Assembly (NCBI GenBank): GCA_002293525.1
Contig: DBDJ01000056.1
Coordinates: 1-63,287, forward strand
Direction: 5' to 3'
Source of the DNA: Lachnospiraceae bacterium UBA935
GTDB lineage: Bacteria > Bacillota > Clostridia > Lachnospirales > Lachnospiraceae
DNA: 63,287 nt
In this document: positions 7,561 to 15,712 of the stretch, piece by piece
Position numbering within the stretch: position 1 is the first letter of the stretch
Layout: each line of letters begins with the position of its first letter
Program-made: the position numbers and the translations under genes
The notes under the pieces: model-generated
What the model was told of the DNA's origin: nothing
Seen by the model: the letters and a program-made list of their open reading frames with translations, nothing else
Databases searched by the model: none

Positions 7561-9510
7561 ATGAAAATAACCTTAAAAGACGGTACACACAAAGAATATG
7601 CCGGTCCGCTAAGCATCTATCAGATCGCGGCCGACATCAGCGAAGGCTTGGCCAGGATGGCCTGCGCCGGGGAGATCGACGGGGCGGTCAAAGATCTGCG
7701 AACAATCGTGGAGACGGACTGTAAACTGAATATCCTGACGGCTAACGACAAAGCCGGTCTGGCCACGATGCGCCATACCGCTTCCCATGTTCTGGCGGAA
7801 GCCGTGAAACGGCTTTATCCCGGAGCCCGGCTGGCCATCGGTCCCAGCATCGAAAACGGCTACTACTATGATTTTGAGCATGAGCCCTTTTCCCGTGAGG
7901 ATCTCGACCGTATCGAAGCCGAGATGAAGAAAATCATCAAAGAAGGGAAATCGCTGGAGCGCTTTACCCTGCCTCGCGAGGAAGCCGTCCGGCTGATGGA
8001 GACAGCGGGCGAGCCCTACAAGGCCGAGCTGATCAAAGACCTTCCGGAAGACGCCGAAATCTCTTTCTACCGGCAAGGTGATTTTGTCGATCTTTGTGCC
8101 GGTCCTCATCTGATGAGTACGAAAAACATCAAGGCTTTCAAGCTGACCTCTTCTTCAGGAGCCTATTGGCGCGGCAAGTCGGAAAACGCCATGCTGCAGC
8201 GGATCTACGGCACGGCTTTTGCTAAGAAGGAAGAATTGGAAGAGTACTTGGAATATCTTGAAAACATCAAACAGCGTGACCATAACAAGCTGGGACGGGA
8301 GATGGAACTCTTTACGACGGTGGACATCATCGGCCAGGGTCTTCCCCTGCTGATGCCCAAGGGAGCAAAGATCATCCAGACCATGCAGCGCTGGATCGAG
8401 GACGAGGAAGACCATAACCGCGGCTATGTCCGCACGAAGACCCCTTTTATGGCTAAAAGCGATCTGTATAAGCTCTCCGGTCACTGGGACCACTATCAGG
8501 ACGGCATGTTTGTCATGGGCGACGAGGAAAAAGACAAAGAAGTCTATGCGCTGCGTCCGATGACCTGTCCTTTCCAATATTTTATTTATAAGGCCGGCCA
8601 GAAATCATACCGCGATCTGCCGCTTCGCTACGGCGAGACTTCCGTCCTGTTCCGCAATGAAGATTCCGGGGAAATGCATGGGCTCACCAGAGTCCGCCAG
8701 TTTACCATATCCGAAGGCCATCTGATCGTCCGGCCTGACCAGATGAATGACGAGTTTAAGGGCTGTCTGGATCTGGCAAGATACTGCCTGACGACGCTGG
8801 GGGTGGCAGATGACGTGACTTATCGCCTGTCCAAATGGGATCCTGCTGACCGCGAGAAATACATCGGCGAGCCGGAGGTCTGGGAAGAGACCCAGGACCG
8901 GATTCGTAATATCCTGCTGGAGCTTCAGATCCCCTTTACCGAAGCGGACGGGGAAGCGGCCTTTTACGGTCCTAAAGTAGACATCCAAGCGAAGAATGTC
9001 TATGGCAAAGAAGACACGATGATTACCATCCAATGGGACGCCGTGCTGGCAGAGCAGTTTGACATGTACTATATCGATCAGAACGGCGACAAGGTGCGGC
9101 CTTACATCATCCACCGGACAGCAATGGGCTGTTACGAGCGGACGCTGGCATGGCTGATAGAAAAATATGAAGGGAAATTCCCCACTTGGCTCTGTCCCGA
9201 ACAGGTAAGAGTCCTGCCGATATCGGATAAATACGAAGATTATGCTAAGAGCGTCCAGGCTGAGCTTCGCAGCAACGGGATAGCGACAGACACCGATATG
9301 CGCGCGGAGAAGATCGGCTTTAAGATCCGGGAAGCACGGCTGGATAAAATCCCCTACATGCTGGTAGTGGGACAGCAGGAAGAAACTGATAGGACGGTGT
9401 CGGTCAGGAGCCGTTTTGCCGGCGACGAGGGGGTCAAGCCCTTGAAGGCCTTTATCGAGCAGATCAGCGAAGAAATCCGGACCAAGGCAATCCGTAAGAC
9501 GGAGACCTGA
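7561..9510 (+). CDS. thrS: Threonyl-tRNA synthetase
   Basis: Charges tRNA-Thr in the cytoplasm. The 649-residue length and domain order are normal: TGS domain (about 1-60), editing domain with HTASHVLAEAV near 70, tRNA_SAD, class II catalytic core, and C-terminal anticodon-binding domain. Class II motif 2 appears as FRNEDSGEMHGLTRVRQFT. The zinc ligands fall in RPMTCPF, the histidine after EGHLIV/RQFT, and HRTAMG. ATG at 7561 is preceded by GGAG at 7550. The 54-base upstream gap has no room for a T-box, so control must lie further upstream or in another way. Confidence 0.97.
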   Translation: MKITLKDGTHKEYAGPLSIYQIAADISEGLARMACAGEIDGAVKDLRTIVETDCKLNILTANDKAGLATMRHTASHVLAEAVKRLYPGARLAIGPSIENGYYYDFEHEPFSREDLDRIEAEMKKIIKEGKSLERFTLPREEAVRLMETAGEPYKAELIKDLPEDAEISFYRQGDFVDLCAGPHLMSTKNIKAFKLTSSSGAYWRGKSENAMLQRIYGTAFAKKEELEEYLEYLENIKQRDHNKLGREMELFTTVDIIGQGLPLLMPKGAKIIQTMQRWIEDEEDHNRGYVRTKTPFMAKSDLYKLSGHWDHYQDGMFVMGDEEKDKEVYALRPMTCPFQYFIYKAGQKSYRDLPLRYGETSVLFRNEDSGEMHGLTRVRQFTISEGHLIVRPDQMNDEFKGCLDLARYCLTTLGVADDVTYRLSKWDPADREKYIGEPEVWEETQDRIRNILLELQIPFTEADGEAAFYGPKVDIQAKNVYGKEDTMITIQWDAVLAEQFDMYYIDQNGDKVRPYIIHRTAMGCYERTLAWLIEKYEGKFPTWLCPEQVRVLPISDKYEDYAKSVQAELRSNGIATDTDMRAEKIGFKIREARLDKIPYMLVVGQQEETDRTVSVRSRFAGDEGVKPLKAFIEQISEEIRTKAIRKTET

Positions 9511-9714
9511 ACGGAGACTGATTCGGGGATTCATGATAATTTATATGTCGATATTTTCGCAATATTCAGCCTTTGATACAGTGCAGTAAATCGCGTTTTA
9601 TGCAATTTTGACGAGGGTTCGAAGCAGTGTCAGTGTATAGAATCAAAGATACTGAGCCATACTACTATATGAGAATGCAGTTGCATTTACTATGAGAAAT
9701 TTCAGGAGGTAGAT

Positions 9715-10029
9715 ATGGCTCAGTTAGATTGTACGGTTAACAGCTGTCTTTACAACAAAACCATGTGTTGCTGCAAAGGTGATATCCTAGTGGGCGGGAC
9801 ACATGCAGATACGGAAGAAGAAACCTGTTGCGAAAGCTTTTATGAGCGCCGCGGCGATTCCTACACGAGCGCGATTGAGCATCCGAGCAAGTTCATCAGC
9901 ATTGACTGTGAGGCGGAGAACTGCACTTATAACAGTAACTATAAGTGTATCGCCGACCATGTGGATATCTGCGGAAGCGGAGCGAACAGCAATATGGAAA
10001 CGATATGTGCAACATTTGAAGAACGGTGA
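9715..10029 (+). CDS. DUF1540 domain protein
   Basis: A 104-residue cysteine-rich protein with two DUF1540 units, near residues 4-42 (LDCTVNSCLYNKTMCC...) and 63-100 (IDCEAENCTYNSNYKC...). Each has a conserved Cys pattern that suggests metal binding. A clear AGGAGG lies just before ATG 9715. The family is widespread in spore-forming Clostridia; its function is unknown. The 204-base gap from thrS shows no gene. Confidence 0.85.
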   Translation: MAQLDCTVNSCLYNKTMCCCKGDILVGGTHADTEEETCCESFYERRGDSYTSAIEHPSKFISIDCEAENCTYNSNYKCIADHVDICGSGANSNMETICATFEER

Positions 10030-10200
10030 GGGTAAGCCGGTAAAGGGAAATCAAAAGATCAAAAGCAAGATCGGCCGCCGCAGGCACTGGGAAGCGGAGC
10101 TGGCGAATGAAGATAGTAGAATTTGTGAGCAAATAAAATTGCTGAAAATTTGAAGAAATTATTTGATAGCAAAAAATCTGTAAGCAAAATAAATTATTAC

Positions 10201-10229
10201 TTGACAGCCAGATAACAAAGTGGTATTCT
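10201..10229 (+). promoter_or_regulatory. Sigma-A promoter of the infC operon
   Basis: Perfect -35 TTGACA (10201-10206), 17-base spacer and -10 TATTCT (10224-10229). Transcription should start near 10236, directly upstream of the leader. Confidence 0.8.
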
Positions 10230-10235
10230 ATTGAA

Positions 10236-10403
10236 GCATGTTAAACAGCATGCTTACAGCAAAGCAGAGTATCCGCTCTCACCCTGTGGCAATCGCGCCG
10301 ACAGGTGTTTATAGGTCAGAATATCAGGCATGCAGCACCGGCATGTTGAGATGATTTTGGATGTAATGATAAGTGGATAGGTATGCTATTCACTTTTTTA
10401 TTT
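10236..10403 (+). ncRNA. Ribosomal protein L20 leader (infC operon attenuator)
   Basis: The untranslated leader contains the L20-leader-like segment CAGAGTATCCGCTCTCACC followed by CTGTGGC...GACAGGTG, and then an intrinsic terminator. In Firmicutes, L20 binds such leaders and promotes termination before infC-rpmI-rplT. All three genes follow here in order. I recognise the motif by eye; a covariance-model search would settle it. Confidence 0.7.
10371..10403 (+). terminator. Attenuator terminator of the infC leader
   Basis: AAGTGGATAG pairs with CTATTCACTT (one G-T) around GTATG and is followed by TTTTTATTT. Its place between promoter and infC fits conditional termination. Confidence 0.8.
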
Positions 10404-10446
10404 CTGCACAGGACGAGATTTTTCTTGTATAGAGGAGGGTAAAGTT

Positions 10447-10953
10447 ATTAGCGATTTATTCATTAACGAACAGATCAGGGACAAAGAAGTACGTGTGGTC
10501 GGTGCTGACGGGGAACAGCTGGGTGTCATGGCAACCAGGGAAGCACTCAGGCTTGCGGAGGAAGCCGGGCTTGACCTGGTAAAAATCGCGCCTACCGCGC
10601 AGCCGCCGGTTTGTAAGATTGTTGACTATGGCAAGTTCAAATACGAACAGACCAGGAAGGAAAAAGAAGCCCGCAAGAAGCAGCGCGTGATCGAGATCAA
10701 GGAGATCCGCCTGTCCCCCAATATTGACACCAATGATCTGAATACCAAGCGGAGTGCCGCCAGGAAATTCCTGACCAAAGGTGATAAAGTAAAGATAACC
10801 CTTAGATTCCGCGGCCGTGAGATGGCTCACATGGCCAAAAGCAAACATATCTTAGATGAATTTGCTGAGGCTCTGGCGGATATTGCGGTCATTGAGAAGG
10901 CCCCTAAAGTAGAAGGCAGAAGTATGACCATGTTTTTAACTGAGAAACGCTAG
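10447..10953 (+). CDS. infC: Translation initiation factor IF-3
   Basis: Binds the 30S subunit and proofreads start codon selection. The 168-residue product starts at ATT 10447, 8 bases after GGAGG, and reads MSDLFINEQIRDKEVRVVG. This non-canonical ATT start is the classic infC arrangement that lets IF-3 repress its own translation. The N-domain (to about 75), the lysine-rich linker (KYEQTRKEKEARKKQR) and the C-domain (IKEIRLSPNID...) are complete. The GTG at 10495 would delete the conserved NEQIR block. First gene of the infC-rpmI-rplT operon. Confidence 0.95.
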   Translation: MSDLFINEQIRDKEVRVVGADGEQLGVMATREALRLAEEAGLDLVKIAPTAQPPVCKIVDYGKFKYEQTRKEKEARKKQRVIEIKEIRLSPNIDTNDLNTKRSAARKFLTKGDKVKITLRFRGREMAHMAKSKHILDEFAEALADIAVIEKAPKVEGRSMTMFLTEKR

Positions 10954-10995
10954 TTTTCAGTTGAGATAAAAAAGTAATGACAGGAGGAAAAATCA

Positions 10996-11193
10996 ATGCC
11001 CAAAATGAAAACCAAAAGAGCGGCAGCGAAACGTTTTAAACTGACAGGTACAGGTAAATTAAAAAGAAATAAAGCTTATAAAAGCCATATCTTAACTAAA
11101 AAATCCACTAAGAGAAAGAGAAATCTCAGGAAGCCGACGATGACCGATGCTTCCAACGTTAAGAATATGAAAAAGATATTACCATATTTATAA
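10996..11193 (+). CDS. rpmI: 50S ribosomal protein L35
   Basis: 65 residues, the normal length, opening MPKMKTKRAAAKRFKLTGTG. Very basic, as expected of an rRNA-binding protein. AGGAGG lies just upstream. Second gene of the operon; its synthesis should follow L20-leader control. Confidence 0.97.
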   Translation: MPKMKTKRAAAKRFKLTGTGKLKRNKAYKSHILTKKSTKRKRNLRKPTMTDASNVKNMKKILPYL

Positions 11194-11215
11194 TTCGTAA
11201 GGAGGAGATTAAGAC

Positions 11216-11572
11216 ATGGCAAGAATAAAAGGCGGCATGAGTGCCCGAAAAAAACACAATAGAGTATTAAAGCTGGCAAAAGGCTACCGGGGCGCAAGAA
11301 GCAAACAGTACCGGGTGGCCAAGCAGTCCGTAATGCGCGCCCTGGCATCTTCTTATGCGGGCCGTAAGGAAAGGAAACGTCAGTTCAGACGTCTCTGGAT
11401 CGTCAGGATCAACGCGGCAGCAAGGATGAACGGACTTTCCTACAGCCGCTTCATGTTCGGCTTAAAGGAAGCCGGCGTAGAAATAAACCGAAAGATGCTT
11501 GCTGAGATGGCAGTAAACGATGCTCAGGGATTTGCCACACTGGCGGACCTGGTTAAGAGTAAAATTGCATAG
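11216..11572 (+). CDS. rplT: 50S ribosomal protein L20
   Basis: 118 residues, starting MARIKGGMSARKKHNRVLKL and containing the conserved RKERKRQFRRLWI segment. A long basic N-terminal tail and globular C-domain are complete. L20 assembles on 23S rRNA early and is the likely ligand of the upstream leader. AAGGAGG precedes the ATG at 11216; rpmI ends 22 bases earlier. Confidence 0.97.
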   Translation: MARIKGGMSARKKHNRVLKLAKGYRGARSKQYRVAKQSVMRALASSYAGRKERKRQFRRLWIVRINAAARMNGLSYSRFMFGLKEAGVEINRKMLAEMAVNDAQGFATLADLVKSKIA

Positions 11573-11616
11573 ATGCAGCATTGCACAGTTTGCGATGTGA
11601 ACCAAGCGACGGATGA

Positions 11617-11673
11617 CCCCGACGGCAGGATGCGATGCGAGTACAAAGCATCTTGCCATACGGGGTTTTGTTT
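11617..11673 (+). terminator. Terminator of the infC operon
   Basis: CCCCG and GGCAGGATGC pair with GCATCTTGCC and CGGGG, enclosing a loop of about 13 bases, followed by TTTTGTTT. Confidence 0.8.
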
Positions 11674-11723
11674 AGCCGACGTGGCCGCTTGAGGAATTTC
11701 CGCATAAGTCAGGAAGGTAGAAT

Positions 11724-12140
11724 ATGAAGCCATATGAACATAAAGCTCAATACTATGAAACAGACCAGATGGGTATCATCCATCACTCGAATTATATCCG
11801 TTGGATGGAATCGGCCAGGATTGATGCCATGAATCAGATGGGGAATGATTACCTTAAAATGGAGGAAAGCGGTATCGTCAGCCCGGTACTGGATATCCGG
11901 TGTGAGTATAAATCCATGGTACGTTTTGATGATATAGTAATGATCATGGTTCGGATTAAGCAGTATGACGGGATCAGATTACAGCTTTCTTATACCGTCA
12001 CGGATAAGGAGACCGGAGAATTGCGGGCACAGGGTGAAAGCAGCCATTGTTTTATGAACAGTCAGAATCGGCTGGTTTCTTTAAAAAAAGCATGTCCGGA
12101 TTTCCACGCTGCTTTTGGTAAATGGTCGGAAAAAGATTGA
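11724..12140 (+). CDS. Acyl-CoA thioesterase, hotdog fold (YbgC/FadM-like)
   Basis: 138 residues of a single 4HBT hotdog domain. The N-terminal block YYETDQMGIIHHSNYIRWME matches the active-site helix region of the family, including the catalytic aspartate position and the HHSNY segment. It should hydrolyse acyl-CoA esters; the substrate cannot be read from sequence. It is monocistronic, between the infC terminator and a tRNA promoter. AGGAAGG precedes ATG 11724. Confidence 0.85.
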   Translation: MKPYEHKAQYYETDQMGIIHHSNYIRWMESARIDAMNQMGNDYLKMEESGIVSPVLDIRCEYKSMVRFDDIVMIMVRIKQYDGIRLQLSYTVTDKETGELRAQGESSHCFMNSQNRLVSLKKACPDFHAAFGKWSEKD

Positions 12141-12165
12141 CACGCTAAAACAAATCATGTATATT
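12137..12165 (+). promoter_or_regulatory. Promoter of tRNA-Pro
   Basis: TTGACA (12137-12142), 17 bases, TATATT (12160-12165). It overlaps the stop codon of the thioesterase gene and points at the tRNA. Confidence 0.6.
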
Positions 12166-12269
12166 ATAACTTGTGAGTTGCGTTCGCCTGAAAACTGTGA
12201 CGGTTGCGGGTCATGCTGCCGCCCTATGGGACGGTGTCCGGTGGGAGATAAGAGGCTTTACAAATATAT

Positions 12270-12342
12270 CGGGGTGTGGCTCAGGTGGTAGAGCGCTACT
12301 TTAGGGAAGTAGAGGCCGCAAGTTCAAGTCTTGTCACTCCGA
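12270..12342 (+). tRNA. tRNA-Pro (anticodon AGG)
   Basis: 73 bases fold as a cloverleaf: acceptor CGGGGTG/CACTCCG, D arm GCTC/GAGC, anticodon arm CTACT-TTAGGGA-AGTAG, T arm GCAAG/CTTGT with loop TTCAAGT. The anticodon reads AGG. The CGGGGTG acceptor and A discriminator fit proline. CCA is not encoded. An A at the wobble position is unusual for bacterial proline tRNAs. Confidence 0.8.
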
Positions 12343-12393
12343 CTAGCAGGAAATCTAGTATTCAAGGGATACAGCGATTGCCAATAAAGAAAA

Positions 12394-12423
12394 ACCACTC
12401 CTAAAATGGAGTGATTTTTTGGT
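12394..12423 (+). terminator. Terminator after tRNA-Pro
   Basis: ACCACTCC, loop TAAAAT, GGAGTG, then ATTTTTTGG. It is followed by a 10-base direct repeat (TTTGACTACT, 12424-12447). Confidence 0.75.
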
Positions 12424-12473
12424 TTTGACTACTATTTGACTACTGTTTAAAATTTTTCGGCTCTTCAAAACAA

Positions 12474-12545
12474 TGGAGCAAAAGGGACTCGAACCCTCGG
12501 CCTATGCGTTGCGAACGCATCGCTCTCCCACTGAGCTACTGCCCC
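12474..12545 (-). tRNA. tRNA-Ala (anticodon CGC)
   Basis: 72 bases on the minus strand fold as a cloverleaf with acceptor GGGGCAG/TTGCTCC, anticodon arm ATGCG-TTCGCAA-CGCAT and T loop TTCGAGT. The anticodon CGC reads GCG. CCA is not encoded. Confidence 0.9.
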
Positions 12546-12871
12546 GGAACAATCTTATCTTATCACATTTCATGTAATTGTCAAAGGAAAAATGATAAAT
12601 TTTAGTAGATATTTGCAGGAATATTGTAGCAGTTCAGCCTTCCACCGTTCCGCGAGAGTTGCAAGCGTCCAATCGCGTTCTTTGCGATTTGTGTGCATCA
12701 TTGCATTAGTTCATCTGTATATCAGGTCATTGAACAGCTATGACTGAACTGTTACGGAATATTCACTCATAATACTATTTGCTATCCTCAAAAAAATGTT
12801 TATAATAGTGGTATGTCAGTAATATAATGTAAGTAAGAATGCAGGCCGAAAGGACGATTCATTAAGAGAAG
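12546..12871. other. Gene-free spacer
   Basis: 326 bases between tRNA-Ala and the next gene. I see no frame with a start and ribosome site, no strong hairpin and no repeat. The AT-rich end (12780-12840) probably holds the promoter of the downstream small gene. Confidence 0.5.
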
Positions 12872-13126
12872 ATGATCAACAAGGAAAAGTTTCATGTCTT
12901 TAATTATATAAAAAAAGAAGAATACCTAGGCAGCATGAACGGAATGCGGTATATGCTGAACAGAGCGGAAGACGGTGACATTGAACTTCTGGAAGCCGTA
13001 ATCTGGCCGCAGCCGAACAGTTATGGGAAAACACCGGAAGAAAAAAAACAGCGTCAGACATTTCCATTAAGCGAAGCCGGCCTGGAAAATGCTGTTGACT
13101 GGCTGAATGTACAATGCTATTTATAA
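12872..13126 (+). CDS. Hypothetical protein
   Basis: 84 residues, soluble, with no motif I recognise. The sequence is well-behaved (YLGSMNGMRYMLNRAEDGD; PLSEAGLENAVDWLN), with regular helix and strand patterning and neighbours-like codon use. AGAGAAG lies just before ATG 12872. It precedes two other small genes on the same strand with gaps of 67 and 62 bases, so they may share a transcript. Confidence 0.65.
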   Translation: MINKEKFHVFNYIKKEEYLGSMNGMRYMLNRAEDGDIELLEAVIWPQPNSYGKTPEEKKQRQTFPLSEAGLENAVDWLNVQCYL

Positions 13127-13193
13127 TTTTTGCTTGAAATAACAAGGCTATATGGATTATAATAAAATAGTTAACATAAACAGGGGGGCACAT

Positions 13194-13472
13194 ATGGCAT
13201 CAATTGTATATCAGCCGGAGTTTTATCATAGAGAAGTAGCATTCTGTAAGGTTTACGGAAGCAAGAATAAATCAGTGGTGGAAAATATTTTGTTGAAAAA
13301 CCGCATATCTTATTTTATCGATATGCAGAAAGAATCCGTGCTAAGACGTCTGTTTCTGACCGGCAAAGGCAAGGACAAAACAATCTTTGTCTTCAAAATC
13401 AATGAAGCCGACGTAGAAAAAGCCAGTGATCTGATAAAAGAGTTCGACCAGAATCAGGTCACCCCGATTTAG
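13194..13472 (+). CDS. Hypothetical protein, possibly DUF2007-like
   Basis: 92 residues. ATG 13194 follows AGGGGGGC and is preferred over the in-frame ATG at 13152, which has no ribosome site. The pattern of an N-terminal strand, a helix (NKSVVENILLKNRISYFID) and a second alpha-beta unit ending in EADVEKASDLIKEF recalls small ferredoxin-like DUF2007 signal proteins. That assignment is inference only. Confidence 0.6.
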   Translation: MASIVYQPEFYHREVAFCKVYGSKNKSVVENILLKNRISYFIDMQKESVLRRLFLTGKGKDKTIFVFKINEADVEKASDLIKEFDQNQVTPI

Positions 13473-13534
13473 GGTAGGTATAATTGGCGGACAAAATAAT
13501 ATAATTAAGTAATAAATAGTTATGAGGTATCCAT

Positions 13535-13834
13535 ATGGAATACACTTATGTGCCAGTTGGAACCTGTACATCCCGGATACGCTTTGAGCTGAACGGAAAT
13601 ATTGTCACCAATGTAGAGTTCACCGGAGGCTGTAACGGCAATCTAAAAGCCATCCCCATATTAGTGGAAGGCTTTACGGTAGAACAGATCGAAGAAAAAT
13701 GCCGCGGCATCCGATGCGGCCGGCGCGAGACCTCCTGCGTCGATCAGCTGGCCAAAGCGGTGCGTGAGGCCTACGACAAAGAACACACAGGTCGTTCAGG
13801 TAAAGATGCGGAATATTTTCACAAAAAAGAATGA
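13535..13834 (+). CDS. TSCPD domain protein (TIGR03905 type)
   Basis: 99 residues. The core opens with TYVPVGTCTSRIRFELNG and has GGCNGNLKAI and CGRRETSCVDQLAKAVREA, the conserved cysteine and glycine pattern of the TSCPD domain family, which also occurs at the end of some ribonucleotide reductases. Cysteines may bind metal. Function unknown. Its last 16 bases overlap the convergent HPr-like gene. Confidence 0.85.
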   Translation: MEYTYVPVGTCTSRIRFELNGNIVTNVEFTGGCNGNLKAIPILVEGFTVEQIEEKCRGIRCGRRETSCVDQLAKAVREAYDKEHTGRSGKDAEYFHKKE

Positions 13835-14076
13835 AAAAACCGCTCCAGTGATTCCGCTGTATTTGTCTCGTCTTCTCCTTCGATTAAAACAGCAATATTA
13901 TCGCCTTTTTGTATATTCATACCTTTTACGCTGAACAGGCGCTTGGCATCGCCTGTTTTTCCGTTACATTCCAAGATAACATCGGACTTGGACTTAGAGG
14001 CTTCCCTTACTAAATGCCCTACGGCACTGTCTTCCAGGCCGATCGCGCTGGAAATCTCATATTGAAAACTTTTCAT
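13819..14076 (-). CDS. HPr-like protein without the phosphorylatable histidine
   Basis: 85 residues with the full HPr fold pattern. The active-site segment GIHARPA of HPr is here GLEDSAV: histidine 15 is replaced by Glu15, Arg17 by Ser17 and Pro18 by Ala18. The region around position 46 (KRLFSVKGM) and the C-terminal half (KGDNIAVLIEGEDE) are conserved. It cannot relay phosphate in the sugar phosphotransferase system. A regulatory role as in Crh, which has Gln15, is possible. No other PTS gene is near. The family assignment is solid; the role is inference. Confidence 0.75.
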   Translation of the reverse strand: MKSFQYEISSAIGLEDSAVGHLVREASKSKSDVILECNGKTGDAKRLFSVKGMNIQKGDNIAVLIEGEDETNTAESLERFFHSFL

Positions 14077-14281
14077 TATATAATCAGCATTCCTCTCTGT
14101 GCAGCTTCTTTCTGTGCAGATTTACTGTGTAGCTTGAGCAGCAGCTTATGGGGCAGCTACTTTCTGAACAGATGTATTCACATATTTACTAATTATTGTA
14201 CCAAAGTTCTCAGTAAATATTCCGGCAAGCATGAATTAGTTTGCTGATCCCATGTTATCAATACAGGGGTATTTAGGGGGA

Positions 14282-14333
14282 GTGTTTGAAAAGCATCTGT
14301 CACAAATGTGTTTGAAAAGCATCTGTTACAAAT
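14282..14333. repeat. 26-bp tandem duplication at the pyrI 3' end
   Basis: Two copies, 14282-14307 and 14308-14333, differ at one base (GTGTTTGAAAAGCATCTGTC versus ...GTTA). The second copy covers the pyrI stop codon. The remaining gap to 14077 shows nothing else. Confidence 0.9.
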
Positions 14334-14754
14334 GGCTGTACTTTTCTTCGCAGTACTTGCAGCGATATACCTCGTTTTTTTCATCAGCAAGGATGAAGAC
14401 GTGGGGCAGCCCTTGTTCGACCGAAGTGATGCAGCGGGGGTTCTTGCATTTGATGATATTTTTGATCTCTTTGGGGAGAACCAGAATTTTTTTATCGACA
14501 ATATTCTCGTCCTTTATCACGTTGACGGTGATATTATGGTCAATAAAGGCCAGGACGTCAAGATTCAGCTCGTTGATGTCGCACTCTACTTTAAGGATGT
14601 CCTTTTTCCCGAGCTTGTTGCTTCGGGCATTTTTGATGATCGCCACGGTACAGTCCAGTTTTTCAAGCTGCAAGCTATGATAAAGTTCAAGACTTTCACC
14701 GGCTTTGATATGATCCAGGACAAAGCCTTCCCTGATTTTTCCTACGTTCAGCAT
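14326..14754 (-). CDS. pyrI: Aspartate carbamoyltransferase regulatory chain
   Basis: 142 residues. The N-terminal nucleotide-binding domain (LNVGKIREGFVLDHI) is followed by the zinc domain with its four cysteines in CKNPRC and CKYC near the C-terminus. In the PyrB6-PyrI6 holoenzyme it binds CTP/ATP for allosteric control and joins the catalytic trimers. It lies 5 bases after pyrB on the same strand. A PyrB/PyrI enzyme is typical of many Clostridia, unlike Bacillus, which lacks PyrI. Confidence 0.95.
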   Translation of the reverse strand: MLNVGKIREGFVLDHIKAGESLELYHSLQLEKLDCTVAIIKNARSNKLGKKDILKVECDINELNLDVLAFIDHNITVNVIKDENIVDKKILVLPKEIKNIIKCKNPRCITSVEQGLPHVFILADEKNEVYRCKYCEEKYSHL

Positions 14755-14759
14755 GATTT

Positions 14760-15680
14760 TTATTTGCCTCCTTCCAGACCCAATAATGTCAGGATCAATG
14801 CCATCCGCACGTAAACGCCGAATTGTACCTGCTTGAAGTAAGCGGCCCGAGGGTCATCGTCCAGTTCCACGGAGATTTCGTTGACGCGGGGGAGCGGGTG
14901 CAGTACCAGCATTTCCGCTTTGGCATCTTCCATCTTGGCTTTGTCGAGGATGTAAAAATCCTTCAGACGAACATAATCCTCTTCGTTAAAAAACCGTTCC
15001 TTTTGCACCCGGGTCATATAAAGAAAGTCCAGCCGGGGCATTACGTTATCCAGACGAATCACTTCTTCAAAGGGGATGTTTAGTTCCTTGAGGCGGTCGG
15101 TAATGTAGTCGGGAACCTGGAGCTCTTCCGGTGAGATAAAGATAAACTCGATGCCTTCATAGCGTTCCAGCGCATGGATCAGAGAGTGAACGGTGCGTCC
15201 AAACTTTAAATCGCCGCATAGGCCGATGGTAAAGTGATCCAGCCGTCCTTTCAGGGAGCGGATGGTCAGCAGGTCGGTCAAGGTCTGGGTGGGATGCTGA
15301 TGGCCGCCGTCGCCGGCATTGATGACCGGTATGGAAGACTTGTCGGCGGCTACCATCGGAGCGCCTTCTTTGGGATGGCGCATGGCACAGATGTCCGCAA
15401 AACAGGAAATCACCCGAATCGTGTCGGATACGCTTTCGCCTTTGGAAGCCGAAGAGGAGCCGGCATCGGAAAAACCTAGTACGCTGCCGCCCAGATTCAG
15501 CATCGCGGCTTCAAAACTTAGCCGGGTACGGGTGCTGGGTTCATAAAAACAAGTGGCCAGTTTCTTGCCGGCGCAGGCTGTGGAATAGCTCCCCATGTTT
15601 TGTTCAATGTCACCGGCCAGGTCAAATAAACGATTCAGTTCCTCCACGGTGAAATCCAGCGGACTCATTAGATGTCTCAT
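14760..15680 (-). CDS. pyrB: Aspartate carbamoyltransferase catalytic chain
   Basis: 306 residues; makes carbamoyl-aspartate in pyrimidine synthesis. The carbamoyl-phosphate site FYEPSTRTRLSFEAAM is intact, as are the mobile SSASKGES loop, the GDGGHQHPTQTL segment and the LHPLPRV motif. ATG 15680 follows GGAGAG at 8 bases. It is the first gene of pyrB-pyrI. A short leader frame overlaps its start codon (see 15677-15712). Confidence 0.97.
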   Translation of the reverse strand: MRHLMSPLDFTVEELNRLFDLAGDIEQNMGSYSTACAGKKLATCFYEPSTRTRLSFEAAMLNLGGSVLGFSDAGSSSASKGESVSDTIRVISCFADICAMRHPKEGAPMVAADKSSIPVINAGDGGHQHPTQTLTDLLTIRSLKGRLDHFTIGLCGDLKFGRTVHSLIHALERYEGIEFIFISPEELQVPDYITDRLKELNIPFEEVIRLDNVMPRLDFLYMTRVQKERFFNEEDYVRLKDFYILDKAKMEDAKAEMLVLHPLPRVNEISVELDDDPRAAYFKQVQFGVYVRMALILTLLGLEGGK

Positions 15681-15712
15681 AATTGCGCTCTCCGTTCTAT
15701 GTGTTTATGCAA
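15677..15712 (-). promoter_or_regulatory. Possible leader peptide behind a T8 tract, upstream of pyrB
   Basis: On the minus strand, GGAGGAGGTGA (15729-15719) is followed by eight T and then TTG 15712. From there an 11-codon frame (MHKHIERRAQL) ends in TGA that overlaps the pyrB ATG (TTATGA). A near-perfect ribosome site with no other gene argues for translation. The T tract is a candidate for transcript slippage, a known route of pyrimidine control in other bacteria. Role inferred only. Confidence 0.4.

Noticed and set aside
8605..9534. Minus-strand 309-codon frame opposite thrS
   Set aside because: thrS is certain on the plus strand; the long shadow frame comes from its codon bias.
14282..14333. 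CRISPR-like repeat
   Set aside because: Only two copies, directly adjacent without a spacer. No CRISPR array was seen anywhere in the window.
14308..14814. Plus-strand 168-codon frame opposite pyrI
   Set aside because: pyrI motifs, including the zinc cysteines, are unambiguous on the minus strand.
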